Assembly (NCBI GenBank): GCA_016838945.1
Contig: JADLKP010000001.1
Span: forward strand, 16,808 to 80,807
Length of the DNA: 64,000 nt
Source of the DNA: Methanobrevibacter sp.
Lineage (GTDB): Archaea > Methanobacteriota > Methanobacteria > Methanobacteriales > Methanobacteriaceae
Direction of reading: 5' to 3'
Position numbers and translations under genes: made by a program. Under the pieces are notes generated by a model, which saw nothing but the letters and a program-made list of their open reading frames with translations, ran no database searches and was not told the origin of the DNA. Below, piece by piece: positions 7,642 through 16,483 of this stretch; position 1 is the stretch's first letter, and each line of letters begins with the position of its first letter.

Positions 7642-8127
7642 ATGAAATTCAAATATTTGCTATTAAGCTTAATGATATTAATGATCGCTTCCAGCATTGC
7701 AGCCATTGCAGCTGATGAAGCCATCATAGAAGATTTTAAGTTTACGGTGCCTGACAATTTCACCATTGTAAACAGCACCGAGCATTTTGTCTCTTTGGCA
7801 GTTGATGATGAGCATTCCATCTACTTGTCTGTTCCAGATGATGCAATGACAGCCGACCAGTTCAAGGCAAACCTTGAAAAGGAAGGATACAAATTTGACA
7901 ACGAATCAATGGCAAACTTCACAAGCGGCAATTTCAATATAGATGCAATCAATCTCACCCAAGGAAACTCCAAAGGAGTTCTCTATGTTTGCGATGATGT
8001 TGTAGATGTGGATGAGGATGATGATCTGTTTATTGTTTATCTATATCCGGCCAATGAAGGAAACATTGATCCTTTGAACAATACAGTAACCGACATGATT
8101 GGCAATATTGTAAATGTGGATGACTGA
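7642..8127 (+). CDS. secreted protein, paralog 1 of 3 (161 aa)
   Basis: A signal peptide (MKFKYLLLSLMILMIASSIAAIAAD) precedes an acidic domain of about 135 residues beginning EDFKFTVPDNFTIVNSTE. The same build is seen in 8770-9219 and 9276-9719: a strand pair with an I-P-D-G/N-[YF] motif, then S-x-x-x-D/L blocks, a GNFN-like strand and a C-terminal [IV]LYVCD or YICSD strand. The family is unknown to me. The product is probably exported and may be cell-wall associated. Its ribosome site is AGGTGATAGA. The cluster of three with fragments between them points to tandem duplication. Confidence 0.7.
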   Translation: MKFKYLLLSLMILMIASSIAAIAADEAIIEDFKFTVPDNFTIVNSTEHFVSLAVDDEHSIYLSVPDDAMTADQFKANLEKEGYKFDNESMANFTSGNFNIDAINLTQGNSKGVLYVCDDVVDVDEDDDLFIVYLYPANEGNIDPLNNTVTDMIGNIVNVDD

Positions 8128-8769
8128 TTCAACTATTTTTTTATTTTTTTTAACTTTTTTTATGTATGCTTTTTAATAGGTTCATGTCAATATCACTTTC
8201 GTTTTTTTATTTTTTATTTTTGGGCTAATATTGGTTTATTTCGTAATTCTTATTTTTTGGTCAATATTATAATTAAACTGTGAAATTATATTGATATGGT
8301 TAAAAATAAGTAAAATTAGGAGAGAAATTTATGTATAGTTTTGTATGGTATGCTTTCGTGGGATGTGATTTAAAAAAAATTATAAAGTGGGTTCATGGCA
8401 GCTTGTCCTTTAAATAATGAGATTATTATTGTCTCTATGTACTAAGAATTTAATGCATGCTAAAATTTTATTATGTTTTATATGTACTAATGATTTAGTA
8501 CATGCTATAAAGTTAGTATATTTGATCAATGACTTTTTTATATTAGTGGTGAAAAATTTTTGCATTGTTTTTTTCATATGATTAGAGTCAGCTCTAAATT
8601 CCCCTTAAGGAGATTTAAGTACAAGTCAGAGAATTGCACTTATCTATATCTTTGAGGGCAGTGATCAATTTTAAGATATGATTTAGAGCTTGAGGAGTAT
8701 GCAGGTGAGAATGTATTGATAGTGCAGATTTAAATAAAAGGTCTTAAATAGTATTTATTAGGTGATGCT
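8128..8769. other. intergenic region with repeats and gene debris
   Basis: It contains a copy of the dispersed GGAGAAATTTATGTATAG element (8295-8354, with a 28-codon frame MYSFVWYAFVGCDLKK... behind AGGAG), two similar blocks TATGTACTAA...GCATGCTA (near 8436 and 8481), and the orphan gene end at 8680-8733. It looks like the scar of deleted repeat units rather than functional DNA. Confidence 0.5.
8680..8733 (+). pseudogene. orphan 3' end of the 7278-7544 gene
   Basis: The fragment reads L-E-E-Y-A-G-E-N-V-L-I-V-Q-I-stop, matching the end of the 88-aa gene (EEYEGEDVLIVQI). It has no start or ribosome site and lies 37 nt before the second secreted-protein gene, at the position that the full gene has before the first. 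Confidence 0.75.
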
Positions 8770-9219
8770 ATGAGATTTAAATATATTTTTTTAGGGGTTC
8801 TGGTTCTGATTTTGGCAGCTGGCGTTGCAGCTGCTGATGACTATGAATCAGTGGGGGACTATACCTTTGACATTCCGGATGGATATCAAGTTGCAGACAA
8901 GGATGACGTTTCAGTTGGAATGGAATTGGATGAAAATCATACGGTTCTTGTTTATCAGCTTGATTCAGATAGGGATATTAGCTTATTCAAGACAATGCTT
9001 GAAACTGCTGGATGCCAGTTCAGTGATGAACAGGACTTGAAAGTAGGCAATTTCAATGTAAGTCAATCCACTTACAAACTTGAAGAGGCTCAAGGATATT
9101 TCTATATTTGCAGTGATGGTGGAAAACATATTGTAGTTGCTGATGGAATGCCTGCAAGTGAAGAACTTCCTGCAGCAGATGATAATCCTACTTATGAAGT
9201 TGTTAGTTCTTTAGAATAA
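8770..9219 (+). CDS. secreted protein, paralog 2 of 3 (149 aa)
   Basis: An N-terminal signal (MRFKYIFLGVLVLILAAGVAAADD) leads to DYTFDIPDGYQVADKDDVS, aligning with NIPDGYHRVNQSDN of paralog 3 and TVPDNFTIVNSTEH of paralog 1. The domain continues with the YFYICSDGG strand and an acidic tail. Its ribosome site is AGGTGAT. Export is supported by the signal; the function is unknown. It is preceded by the leftover end of the 88-aa gene, so it was once part of the same two-gene unit. Confidence 0.7.
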   Translation: MRFKYIFLGVLVLILAAGVAAADDYESVGDYTFDIPDGYQVADKDDVSVGMELDENHTVLVYQLDSDRDISLFKTMLETAGCQFSDEQDLKVGNFNVSQSTYKLEEAQGYFYICSDGGKHIVVADGMPASEELPAADDNPTYEVVSSLE

Positions 9220-9275
9220 TACAAGCTTTTTGAATAAGTATTATTACTTATTCTCTTTTTTATTTTTTTGTTATT

Positions 9276-9719
9276 ATGAATAAAAAACTTTTAATTATCA
9301 TTGGATTGATATTAATCTTATTTTATAGTATCTTAACTATTTCGGCTGCTAATTATAGCAATCCAGATTATAATTTGAATATTCCAGATGGTTACCATAG
9401 AGTTAATCAATCTGATAACTTTGTTCTGCTTCAGAGTGATAAATATCATAGCATTTCCATTTCCACTTTAGATGGCAGTACAGATAAGGATCTTTTGAAG
9501 TACCTGCTTGAAAGGTCAATGTATGATTTTACTTATTCTACCAATTACACTAAGGGAAGCTATGATGTAGAGGAGAACTATTATAATCAGGAGTATCAAA
9601 GTGGTATTCTGTATTTATGTGATAATGGTCAGGAGATGATTGTTATAGATTATAATGGTCCTTTAGGTGAAGATTTAGAGGATAGTCCTGTTGGTGTAAT
9701 TTTAGATGTTTTAGATTAA
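9276..9719 (+). CDS. secreted protein, paralog 3 of 3 (147 aa)
   Basis: A signal peptide (MNKKLLIIIGLILILFYSIL) is followed by a short domain with NLNIPDGYHRVNQSDNFVLL and GILYLCDNGQEMIVIDY. It is the same family as the two preceding genes but more diverged and Tyr/Asn-rich. The gap to paralog 2 is only 56 nt. The 3' end overlaps the convergent gene 9711-10094 by 9 bp, so transcripts of the two would be antisense to each other. The function is unknown. Confidence 0.65.
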   Translation: MNKKLLIIIGLILILFYSILTISAANYSNPDYNLNIPDGYHRVNQSDNFVLLQSDKYHSISISTLDGSTDKDLLKYLLERSMYDFTYSTNYTKGSYDVEENYYNQEYQSGILYLCDNGQEMIVIDYNGPLGEDLEDSPVGVILDVLD

Positions 9720-10094
9720 TTTTATTATTTGGTTTTCTGTCAGGTTGGTTGCAGTAGCTATTTCCTTTATGGAAAATTCTTCATCAAGCATTTCATATGC
9801 GCGTTTAAATTGATTTTTCATATATTCCACTTCTTCATCATATTTTTGTTCTATTTCATAATCCAATTCATATATTTCTCTTTTAAGATTAATCATTTCA
9901 ATATATTTCTTTCTTTTTAAATCCATCAGTTTAGCTACTTCATAATCAATCCCTGTTCTAGATGTTACTTTTCGTGGGGGGTGAAAGTCTATATCAAATT
10001 CTGCATTTGAGTATTTATTATGAATTTCTCCTTCTTCATTAAATAATATTGATTCTAATGATTTTTTTTTAGTTTCATTTCCTTCTTCACACAT
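9711..10094 (-). CDS. coiled-coil protein ending in an Rpn-type C-terminal motif
   Basis: 127 residues. I start at ATG 10094 because AGTGAT lies 4 nt upstream; the GTG at 10103 is inside that ribosome site. The first 50 residues are polar. A long charged helix follows (LKREIYELDYEIEQKYDEEVE), and the protein ends EFSIKEIATATNLTENQIIKLI, the same helix-turn-helix-like ending seen in the Rpn-type proteins (for example GLSFEEVSRLTGVSVDEI). It has no nuclease core. It could be a detached C-terminal regulator of an Rpn-type enzyme or a small DNA-binding protein. It overlaps the convergent gene by 9 bp. Confidence 0.55.
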   Translation of the reverse strand: MCEEGNETKKKSLESILFNEEGEIHNKYSNAEFDIDFHPPRKVTSRTGIDYEVAKLMDLKRKKYIEMINLKREIYELDYEIEQKYDEEVEYMKNQFKRAYEMLDEEFSIKEIATATNLTENQIIKLI

Positions 10095-10332
10095 TTTAAT
10101 CACTTATGATATTTTTTATTATTAAAGGATGTAATTAGTTTATTTTGTGTTTATCTTATTATTTAAGTGTTATTTATTTAAATTATGTGTTTACTATTTG
10201 TATTTGATAGTTTAAGTATTTTTTAGTTTTTTTATTGATTTTTAAGCATGGTAAACTATTTTTTATAATTTTACAAAATTTTATATTAAATTAATTTTAT
10301 AATATAACTATAAATGTAATTGAGGTTATTTA

Positions 10333-10722
10333 ATGAAAGAGCTTTATGTAGTTGCTGCCATCATAAAAAAAGATAATAAAATTTTAGCTACCCAAAGAGG
10401 ATATGGGGAATTTGAAGGTCTTTGGGAATTTCCAGGCGGCAAGATAGAAGAGGGGGAAACTAAGGAAGAAGCTTTAATTCGTGAAATTAAGGAAGAATTG
10501 AATGCAGACATCATTGTTGAAAAATTTGCCCTAGATTTGGAATGGCAATATCCTAATTTTTACCTTTATATGTCTTGTTTTGAATGCATTTTAAAAAGTG
10601 ATATAGAGCTATTGGAACACATGGGAGCTCGATGGCTCTCTTTAGATGAACTTGATTCAGTTGAATGGATTGAAGCTGACATCAAGGCCGTAAATTATAT
10701 TAAGGAATCTTTAAGTTTCTAA
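10333..10722 (+). CDS. NUDIX hydrolase (MutT-like)
   Basis: 129 residues with a complete Nudix box, GGKIEEGETKEEALIREI-KEEL (residues about 36-57). The short size and the WEFPGGK lead-in are typical of 8-oxo-dGTPase/CTP-type enzymes. The next gene starts 14 nt downstream, so the two form an operon. NUDIX domains are found next to or fused with PLD-helicase-DUF3427 proteins, which suggests a shared role in DNA protection or phage defense rather than simple nucleotide-pool cleaning. Substrate unknown. Confidence 0.88.
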   Translation: MKELYVVAAIIKKDNKILATQRGYGEFEGLWEFPGGKIEEGETKEEALIREIKEELNADIIVEKFALDLEWQYPNFYLYMSCFECILKSDIELLEHMGARWLSLDELDSVEWIEADIKAVNYIKESLSF

Positions 10723-10736
10723 TTTTTGGTGTTTAA

Positions 10737-13700
10737 ATGACTAAAGAGCTAAATAAAATTATATTGGAAGGTGCAGAGACTGCCTTTATTGATGAAAATT
10801 TTGAATCTTCCAACGAGTATAGGCCAAGATTACTTGTTAACAACAATGGCCATAAGGTCTTGAATTCAATTAAGGATGAATTAAAGGATTGTGAAGAGTT
10901 CTTCATCAGCGTTGCATTTATCACTAAAGGGGGACTTACTCCACTATTACAAGATTTGAAGGAACTTGAAAAAAGAGGTATTAAAGGGAAAATAATTACT
11001 ACCGACTATTTATATTTTACCGAACCTGAAGCTTTAAGAAAGCTCAATGATTTAAGCAATATTGAAATAAAAATGTATGAAACCGATGAGACTGACGGTT
11101 TCCATACCAAAGGTTATATTTTTAAAAACAATGGAATTTATAAGGCCATTATAGGCAGTTCCAATCTTACTTTAAATGCTTTGACAATCAATAAGGAATG
11201 GAATATTGGATTTTCATCCCTTTATGATGGGGAAATTCTAAAAAGTCTAATCGATGAATTCAATGATTTATGGGGAAAGTCTTCAAACATTGATGATATC
11301 CTGGTTGAATATGAGAATATTTATAATCATAAAAAGAATTTCAGAGATTTCAATAGAGATTATAAGGAAACAAAAGAGGAAACAGAAGTAGATCTTGTAC
11401 CAAATTCTATGCAAAGAGACTTTTTGGATAATCTAAGAACACTTGTTTTAAATGGAGAAGATAGGGCACTTCTTGTATCAGCTACTGGTACAGGAAAAAC
11501 ATATGCAGCTGCATTTGCAGTTAAGGATTTTGCTCCAAAGAAATTCTTATTTATTGTTCACAGGGAACAGATTTTAAAACAGGCAATTAAGTCATTTAAA
11601 AGAGTATTTAATGGTGAAGATAATAAATTCGGCCTTCTTTCAGGAAATTCAAAGGAATATGATAAGGATTATTTGTTTTCAACTGTACAGACCATGTCTA
11701 AAGAGGATGTCTATACAAAATTTGATATGGATGAATTTGATTTCATTGTCATAGATGAAGTTCATAAGGCAGGAGCTTTAAGTTATAAAAAGCTTTTAAG
11801 CTATTTCAAACCTAAATTCTGGCTTGGAATGACTGCTTCACCTGACAGAACCGATGGTGAAAACATCTATGAATTGTTTGACTATAATGTACCTCTTGAC
11901 ATCAGACTTCAGGATGCTTTGGAAGAGGACTTGTTGTGTCCTTTCCATTACTTTGGAATAAGTGATTTGACAGTTGATGGTGAAGTCTTGGATGATGAAA
12001 GCGATTTCAGATATTTGGTATCAGATGAACGTGTAAAATATTTGCTTGAAAAATCCGAATATTATGGCCATACTGGAGAAAGATGCAAAGCTCTTGTATT
12101 CTGCAGCACTAAAAGAGAAGCAAGAGAATTGGCTGAAGCATTTACACAAAGAGGCCACCCTTCACAGTTTTTAAGTGGTGATGATTCCCAAGAAAAACGT
12201 GAAGAAGCTATTTACAGATTAACAAATGATGATGCAGGAGATCCTATAGAATACATTTTCACCGTAGATATCTTCAATGAAGGAGTAGACATTCCAGAAG
12301 TCAATCAGGTCCTCTTGGTCAGGCCAACCCAATCTTCAATCATTTTCATTCAGCAATTAGGAAGAGGATTGCGCAAATTCAAAAACAAGGAATACGTTGT
12401 CATCATTGACTTTATTGGTAATTACAAGAACAATTTCCTGATTCCTATTGCCTTATCAGGTGACAGAACCTATGATAAGGATAATATTCGCAGATATTTG
12501 ATGGAAGGATCAAAGGTAATTCCAGGTCAATCTTCAATCAGTTTTGATGAAATATCCAAAAAGAGAATCTATAAAGCTATTGACAATACAACCTTTTCTA
12601 GAATTGCATTGTTCAAGGAAAAATATCAAAATCTTAAATTCAGACTTGGTAGAATCCCATACCTTTGTGATTTCTATGAAAATGGAGAATTCAATCCGGA
12701 ATTAATTTTAAATCATAGTCAATATGATTCCTACCATAATTTCTTAAATAAAATTGATGACAGCTATGAAGAATCAATCGATGATGTAGACAATCTTTCG
12801 TTAAAATTCATCTCATCCAAAATCATTAAGGGAATAAGGCCACATGAGGCGGTTATTTTAAGATATTTAAGATATAATAAGTATTTCACCATTCAAGCTA
12901 TTGAAAACTTTTTGCATGAAGAATATGGACTTGAAAATCAATTTGAATCCATTAAAGGAGCTATTAATTTATTAAGCTTGAATTTCTATAAGAAGGAAAG
13001 CACTCAAAATAGAGACAGCCAAACCACTTTGATTGAAACCAAGGACAAAGTAAGTTTTGAGGATTACCAAGCAAACACTGTATCTAGTGCTATTGGAAAA
13101 ATAGACGGTTTTGATTATGAAAACATTTTCTTTAATTTAGATATTAGTTTAGATAGTTTAGAAAACAATAAAGATCATAAATTTGTTATTTCTGATTACT
13201 TTAGAAAGGCCCTAACCAATAGTACTTACTTAAAACACTTTGAAGACGCTATAGAGTATACTCTACTCAAATATGATTCTGTCTATAGAGTCGAAGATGA
13301 TGAATTTAAGAGATATGCTAAATATTCAAGAGAAGATGTTTTAAAACTCTTGAATTGGAAATTCTTTATGAACGGCCAGAATATTGGTGGATATAAGATA
13401 AAATATAATACCTGCCCTATTTTTGTAACCTATGATAAAAAAGAGGATATTTCTGAAACAATTAATTATGAAGATGAATTCGATTCAAGAGACATATTCA
13501 GTTGGATGAGTAGGAATAATCGTAGGGTAGAAAGTAATGAGCTTAAACCGCTTGTCAATTACACTGATTTGGATGTACGCTTATTCATTAAAAAGAGTGA
13601 TGATGAGGGGCTTGACTTTTATTATATTGGAAAATTAAGTCCTTTGGGAGAACCTATACAGCTTTATAGAACTATTGATGGCAGGGAAAATCCTATTGTT

Positions 13701-13778
13701 AACTTTAAGTTTAAAATAGATCATACAGTTGATGAGAATCTATATAATTATTTCATGGATAAACTGGATGAGGAATAG
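10737..13778 (+). CDS. PLD nuclease - SF2 helicase - DUF3427 protein
   Basis: 1013 residues. Residues about 30-200 are a phospholipase-D-type nuclease domain with HTKGYIF (residue about 121) and IGSSNLT. A superfamily 2 helicase follows: Walker A SATGTGKT (about 247), DEVH box (about 339), TASPDRTDG, and motif VI QQLGRGLRKF (about 538). The C-terminal 350 residues match the DUF3427-type tail that accompanies such helicases. Known relatives are predicted DNA-processing or defense proteins that couple ATP-driven translocation to cleavage. It forms an operon with the NUDIX gene. No methylase is nearby, so it is not a classical restriction enzyme. Confidence 0.88.
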   Translation: MTKELNKIILEGAETAFIDENFESSNEYRPRLLVNNNGHKVLNSIKDELKDCEEFFISVAFITKGGLTPLLQDLKELEKRGIKGKIITTDYLYFTEPEALRKLNDLSNIEIKMYETDETDGFHTKGYIFKNNGIYKAIIGSSNLTLNALTINKEWNIGFSSLYDGEILKSLIDEFNDLWGKSSNIDDILVEYENIYNHKKNFRDFNRDYKETKEETEVDLVPNSMQRDFLDNLRTLVLNGEDRALLVSATGTGKTYAAAFAVKDFAPKKFLFIVHREQILKQAIKSFKRVFNGEDNKFGLLSGNSKEYDKDYLFSTVQTMSKEDVYTKFDMDEFDFIVIDEVHKAGALSYKKLLSYFKPKFWLGMTASPDRTDGENIYELFDYNVPLDIRLQDALEEDLLCPFHYFGISDLTVDGEVLDDESDFRYLVSDERVKYLLEKSEYYGHTGERCKALVFCSTKREARELAEAFTQRGHPSQFLSGDDSQEKREEAIYRLTNDDAGDPIEYIFTVDIFNEGVDIPEVNQVLLVRPTQSSIIFIQQLGRGLRKFKNKEYVVIIDFIGNYKNNFLIPIALSGDRTYDKDNIRRYLMEGSKVIPGQSSISFDEISKKRIYKAIDNTTFSRIALFKEKYQNLKFRLGRIPYLCDFYENGEFNPELILNHSQYDSYHNFLNKIDDSYEESIDDVDNLSLKFISSKIIKGIRPHEAVILRYLRYNKYFTIQAIENFLHEEYGLENQFESIKGAINLLSLNFYKKESTQNRDSQTTLIETKDKVSFEDYQANTVSSAIGKIDGFDYENIFFNLDISLDSLENNKDHKFVISDYFRKALTNSTYLKHFEDAIEYTLLKYDSVYRVEDDEFKRYAKYSREDVLKLLNWKFFMNGQNIGGYKIKYNTCPIFVTYDKKEDISETINYEDEFDSRDIFSWMSRNNRRVESNELKPLVNYTDLDVRLFIKKSDDEGLDFYYIGKLSPLGEPIQLYRTIDGRENPIVNFKFKIDHTVDENLYNYFMDKLDEE

Positions 13779-13904
13779 AATAATTTTAATTAAATATGTA
13801 ATCAATTAAAATTACAAATAGTATATCAACTGTTAATTAAAAAGAGGCTACATTTTATTTACTTAAACCTAAATTAAAAATAATTTGTTTTAATCTAGAA
13901 CATG

Positions 13905-14013
13905 TATATAAAAAATTTATTTTTACTAAAAACTTCCTTTTTCTACCAATCACTCTACCAAAGTGATTGTTCTCCCTAATCAAATCTCCATCAATATAAT
14001 ACTTTTGCCTTAC
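13905..14013 (-). pseudogene. remnant of a zinc-ribbon/repeat protein end
   Basis: On the - strand the bases read Q-K-Y-Y-I-D-G-D-L-I-R-E-N-N-H-F-G-R-V-I-G-R-K-R-K, matching the C-terminus of the intact gene at 26230-26841 (YYIDGDLIKESNQFGKVVGRRRK). There is no start and no stop at the right place. The rest of the 759-nt gap 13779-14537 is AT-rich without a gene; a 13-bp palindrome GGTCATTATGACC lies near 14257. Confidence 0.7.
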
Positions 14014-14537
14014 ATGCATTTCATTCACTAAAAAGTTTCATTGTGCAGTGACTTTTTGTGCTTCAATCATTCCTTCAATTATTACTTTTTTATAGCCAAT
14101 AATATTTAAAATTAGTTATTTTTAGTAATAAGGATTAAATTTTCCTTATAATATTGATTCAAGATTGTAAAATTGCTTTTATTTCGTAATTCTAAAAATA
14201 AGAAACTTTTATATATCATAAAATTAATAATATCAATTGCATCAATTTGATGTCTACGGTCATTATGACCAATATTGTCTTTGGATAGGGATGTGTCAAA
14301 ATTTGCATTTGCAAATTTATCCTTATTCCTTTTTTAAAGTGCTGTTTTTTTCTTGTTTTTTATAAGTTCATTGCTTCAGAATATTAAAGTGCATTTATAC
14401 ATCGATTTCAATATTTTTTAAACAATAAAAAGGGTATTCACCTCAAAATAGAATGGAAGTTGATAATATTGTTGAAGTGTATTTAAAAGTTTGATTTTTA
14501 AAAACAGTTATAATATTTTTTAAAAAAAATAGTTTTT

Positions 14538-14726
14538 TCAATTCATTTCAAGCTGATTGAATATTTTTTCCATATGAGCAATTGCATCGGAGACTTCCTT
14601 TTGACTTATGTCTAAAGAAAGGCCATAATCTGCTTTTTTTCTAAGTGCAGTAAATCTTTTCAGTTCTTCTGTGTAGATCTTTTTGGGTTCTTCCATTTCA
14701 ATTTTAAATTCATCTATTTTTCTCAT
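14538..14726 (-). CDS. small charged helical protein (62 aa), paralog of 16813-17097
   Basis: MRKIDEFKIEMEEPKKIYT-EELKRFT at the N-terminus matches MQKIDRFRMRMETQKEMYT-EELKKFT of the gene at 16813-17097, and both genes share about 140 bp of upstream DNA. After residue 30 the two differ. It starts behind GGAGG. The function is unknown. The pair brackets the Rpn-type array 15219-16660, so these genes may belong to the same mobile or variable unit. Confidence 0.55.
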   Translation of the reverse strand: MRKIDEFKIEMEEPKKIYTEELKRFTALRKKADYGLSLDISQKEVSDAIAHMEKIFNQLEMN

Positions 14727-14747
14727 GCTTCCTCCATTTGTTTTTAA

Positions 14748-14885
14748 AAATACTTTGTATATGGTATTATATAAAGCTTATCTAAAATTTAAGGTCAATA
14801 TTCTTGCTATACTGTAAAATTAAAGTTATATGGTAAAATTAGGGGAGAAAATTTATGTATAGTTTTATATGGTAAACTTGTTTAC
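14748..14885. repeat. copy 1 of a 140-bp repeat (upstream of 14538-14726)
   Basis: It is nearly identical to 17122-17266 over TTTGTATATGGTATTATATA, the A/T-rich middle and the ending block GGAGAAAATTTATGTATAG. It includes the promoter region of the small gene. The ending block alone also occurs at 8295-8354 and 16667-16732. Confidence 0.85.
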
Positions 14886-15218
14886 AAAATTAAAAATTAG
14901 TGGTGATTTTTATCTCTTTTTTTACCGACCAAACTTTTTAAGAAAGCTTGACTCAAATTCATCATTTTCCACCTTCATAAACATCAATCCTATCCAAATT
15001 TTTCAGCTATTTTTTCATTGAAAAACTCACATATTTTAATTGAATTTCATTAGCTTTTTTTCTTTTTGCAAAATTATTATAATTTTATAATCAAATTAAA
15101 ATATTGTATGAACTTCAAATATTAAAATAAGACTGTAAAATTCTAATTAGATTAAACTGACTAATTTAAATACTAGTTTTTACAAATTAAGATTACTTAC
15201 AAATTTAGAGGAGGTGAT

Positions 15219-16184
15219 ATGATATCTAAGCCGGTTTATGATAAGAATTTCAAGAACATTTTTGACATGTATCCTCAGGGAATCCTTGATATCATTCATC
15301 AGGTGATTTCAGATAACTGGTCTGAACTGATTAGGGAAAACTGCCCGCCAGAGATTCGGGAAAAATTCGGCAGGGACATTCTGGAAAGCGATTCCATACA
15401 GATATCATGCGGCGAAGATTTTCGTTTGCACTTTAAGGAAAAGCTTCCGAATGAATTGAATCTAAAAAACGGCATGAGGTTCATTGCTGATGTGCCTTTT
15501 GATACAGATGAGGGTCTGATATTGAATCTTGAGTTTCACTCATCAAAGATAGATTTCGAACAGAGATCAAAGTTTAATGTATATCAGGCGGTATTGCATA
15601 ATGTGCATGGCAAATATGTTTTTACAGTTGTTTTTAGCATGGATAACGACAAGCATGAGATTATTCATCATAAAATCAATCAATTTGATGGGTTTACAAT
15701 GTTTATCATATCGTTAAAGGCTCTAAACAAAAAACAAACTTTAAATAACTGTTCAAATAAAATATCAAACAATATTATAATGTCAGATAAGGAAAAGGCC
15801 CTCTTTCTAATGTGTCCGGCAATGGATGATGGGAATAGGGTTGAGACATTAAAGGAAACCATTCGGCTTACGCAATTGATTGAGACAATAGGCATTCAGG
15901 AGAAAAGGGATATGCTAATGATTTTGTTTAACTTTGCGGATGAATGGTTTGATGGGAATGATTTTAATGAAATAGGAGGTAATGAGATGGTGGTTGAGTT
16001 GACTGAATCTGCTAAGAAGCGTTTGGAGAAGATGGCTATAAAAAGCATAAAAGAGGAAGGTAGGTTGGAAGATAGGATTGATATTATTTCAAGTATTCTT
16101 TCCAAGGGTCTTTCTTTTGAGGAGGTTTCTAGGCTTACTGGTGTAAGTGTTGATGAGATTTCTGATATTGCTAATGGAAAGTGA
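15219..16184 (+). CDS. Rpn-type PD-(D/E)XK nuclease family protein with internal start
   Basis: 321 residues; the ribosome site GGAGGTGAT precedes the ATG. The N-terminal domain contains the PD-(D/E)XK-like stretch RFIADVPFDTDEGLILNLEF (about residues 87-106), with E-F-H in place of the usual E-x-K. A helical middle region follows, and the last 65 residues form a separate domain: VVELTESAKKRLEKMAIKS, a short G-R-L-E unit, then GLSFEEVSRLTGVSVDEI. A perfect AGGAGGT (15974-15980) lies 6 nt before the in-frame ATG at 15987, so the C-terminal domain can also be made alone. Bacterial rpn genes make such a small inhibitor from an internal start. Two free copies of the domain follow. Confidence 0.8.
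   Translation: MISKPVYDKNFKNIFDMYPQGILDIIHQVISDNWSELIRENCPPEIREKFGRDILESDSIQISCGEDFRLHFKEKLPNELNLKNGMRFIADVPFDTDEGLILNLEFHSSKIDFEQRSKFNVYQAVLHNVHGKYVFTVVFSMDNDKHEIIHHKINQFDGFTMFIISLKALNKKQTLNNCSNKISNNIIMSDKEKALFLMCPAMDDGNRVETLKETIRLTQLIETIGIQEKRDMLMILFNFADEWFDGNDFNEIGGNEMVVELTESAKKRLEKMAIKSIKEEGRLEDRIDIISSILSKGLSFEEVSRLTGVSVDEISDIANGK
15987..16184 (+). CDS. internal in-frame small protein of the Rpn-type gene (65 aa)
   Basis: It starts at ATG 15987 inside the larger gene, behind AGGAGGT with a 6-nt spacer. That is the strongest ribosome site in the neighbourhood and better than would occur by chance in coding DNA. The product is the C-terminal domain only (MVVELTESAKKRLEKMAIKS ... VDEISDIANGK). 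The same ribosome site, spacer and start are kept in the downstream copies at 16219 and 16484, which supports real use. By analogy with RpnS proteins it could dimerise and restrain the full-length nuclease. Confidence 0.6.
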   Translation: MVVELTESAKKRLEKMAIKSIKEEGRLEDRIDIISSILSKGLSFEEVSRLTGVSVDEISDIANGK

Positions 16185-16218
16185 TTATTTTGGATTTTGA
16201 GTTATTGGAGGTAATGAG

Positions 16219-16452
16219 ATGGTGGTTGAGTTGACTGAATCTGCTAAGAAGCGTTTGGAGAAGATGGCTATAAAAAGCATAAAAGAGGAAGGCCGATTGG
16301 AAGGTAAGTTGGAAGGTAAGTTGGAAGGTAGGTTGGAAGATAGGATTGATATTATTTCAAGTATTCTTTCCAATGGTCTTTCTTTTGAGGAGGTTTCTAG
16401 GCTTACTGGTGTGAGTGTTGATGAGATTTCTGATATTGCAAATGGAAAGTGA
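16219..16452 (+). CDS. stand-alone copy of the Rpn-type C-terminal domain (77 aa)
   Basis: It is almost identical to the last 65 codons of 15219-16184 but carries a 12-bp unit (L-E-G-K/R) expanded to give GRLEGKLEGKLEGRLEDR, twelve residues longer. GGAGGT with the same 6-nt AATGAG spacer precedes ATG 16219. It contains no nuclease core. Either an independent small regulator made in extra dose or a spare C-terminal cassette for recombination into the parent gene. Stop-to-stop distance from the parent is one repeat unit. Confidence 0.75.
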   Translation: MVVELTESAKKRLEKMAIKSIKEEGRLEGKLEGKLEGRLEDRIDIISSILSNGLSFEEVSRLTGVSVDEISDIANGK

Positions 16453-16483
16453 ATTGGATTTAAAGTGGATTGGAGGTAATGGG

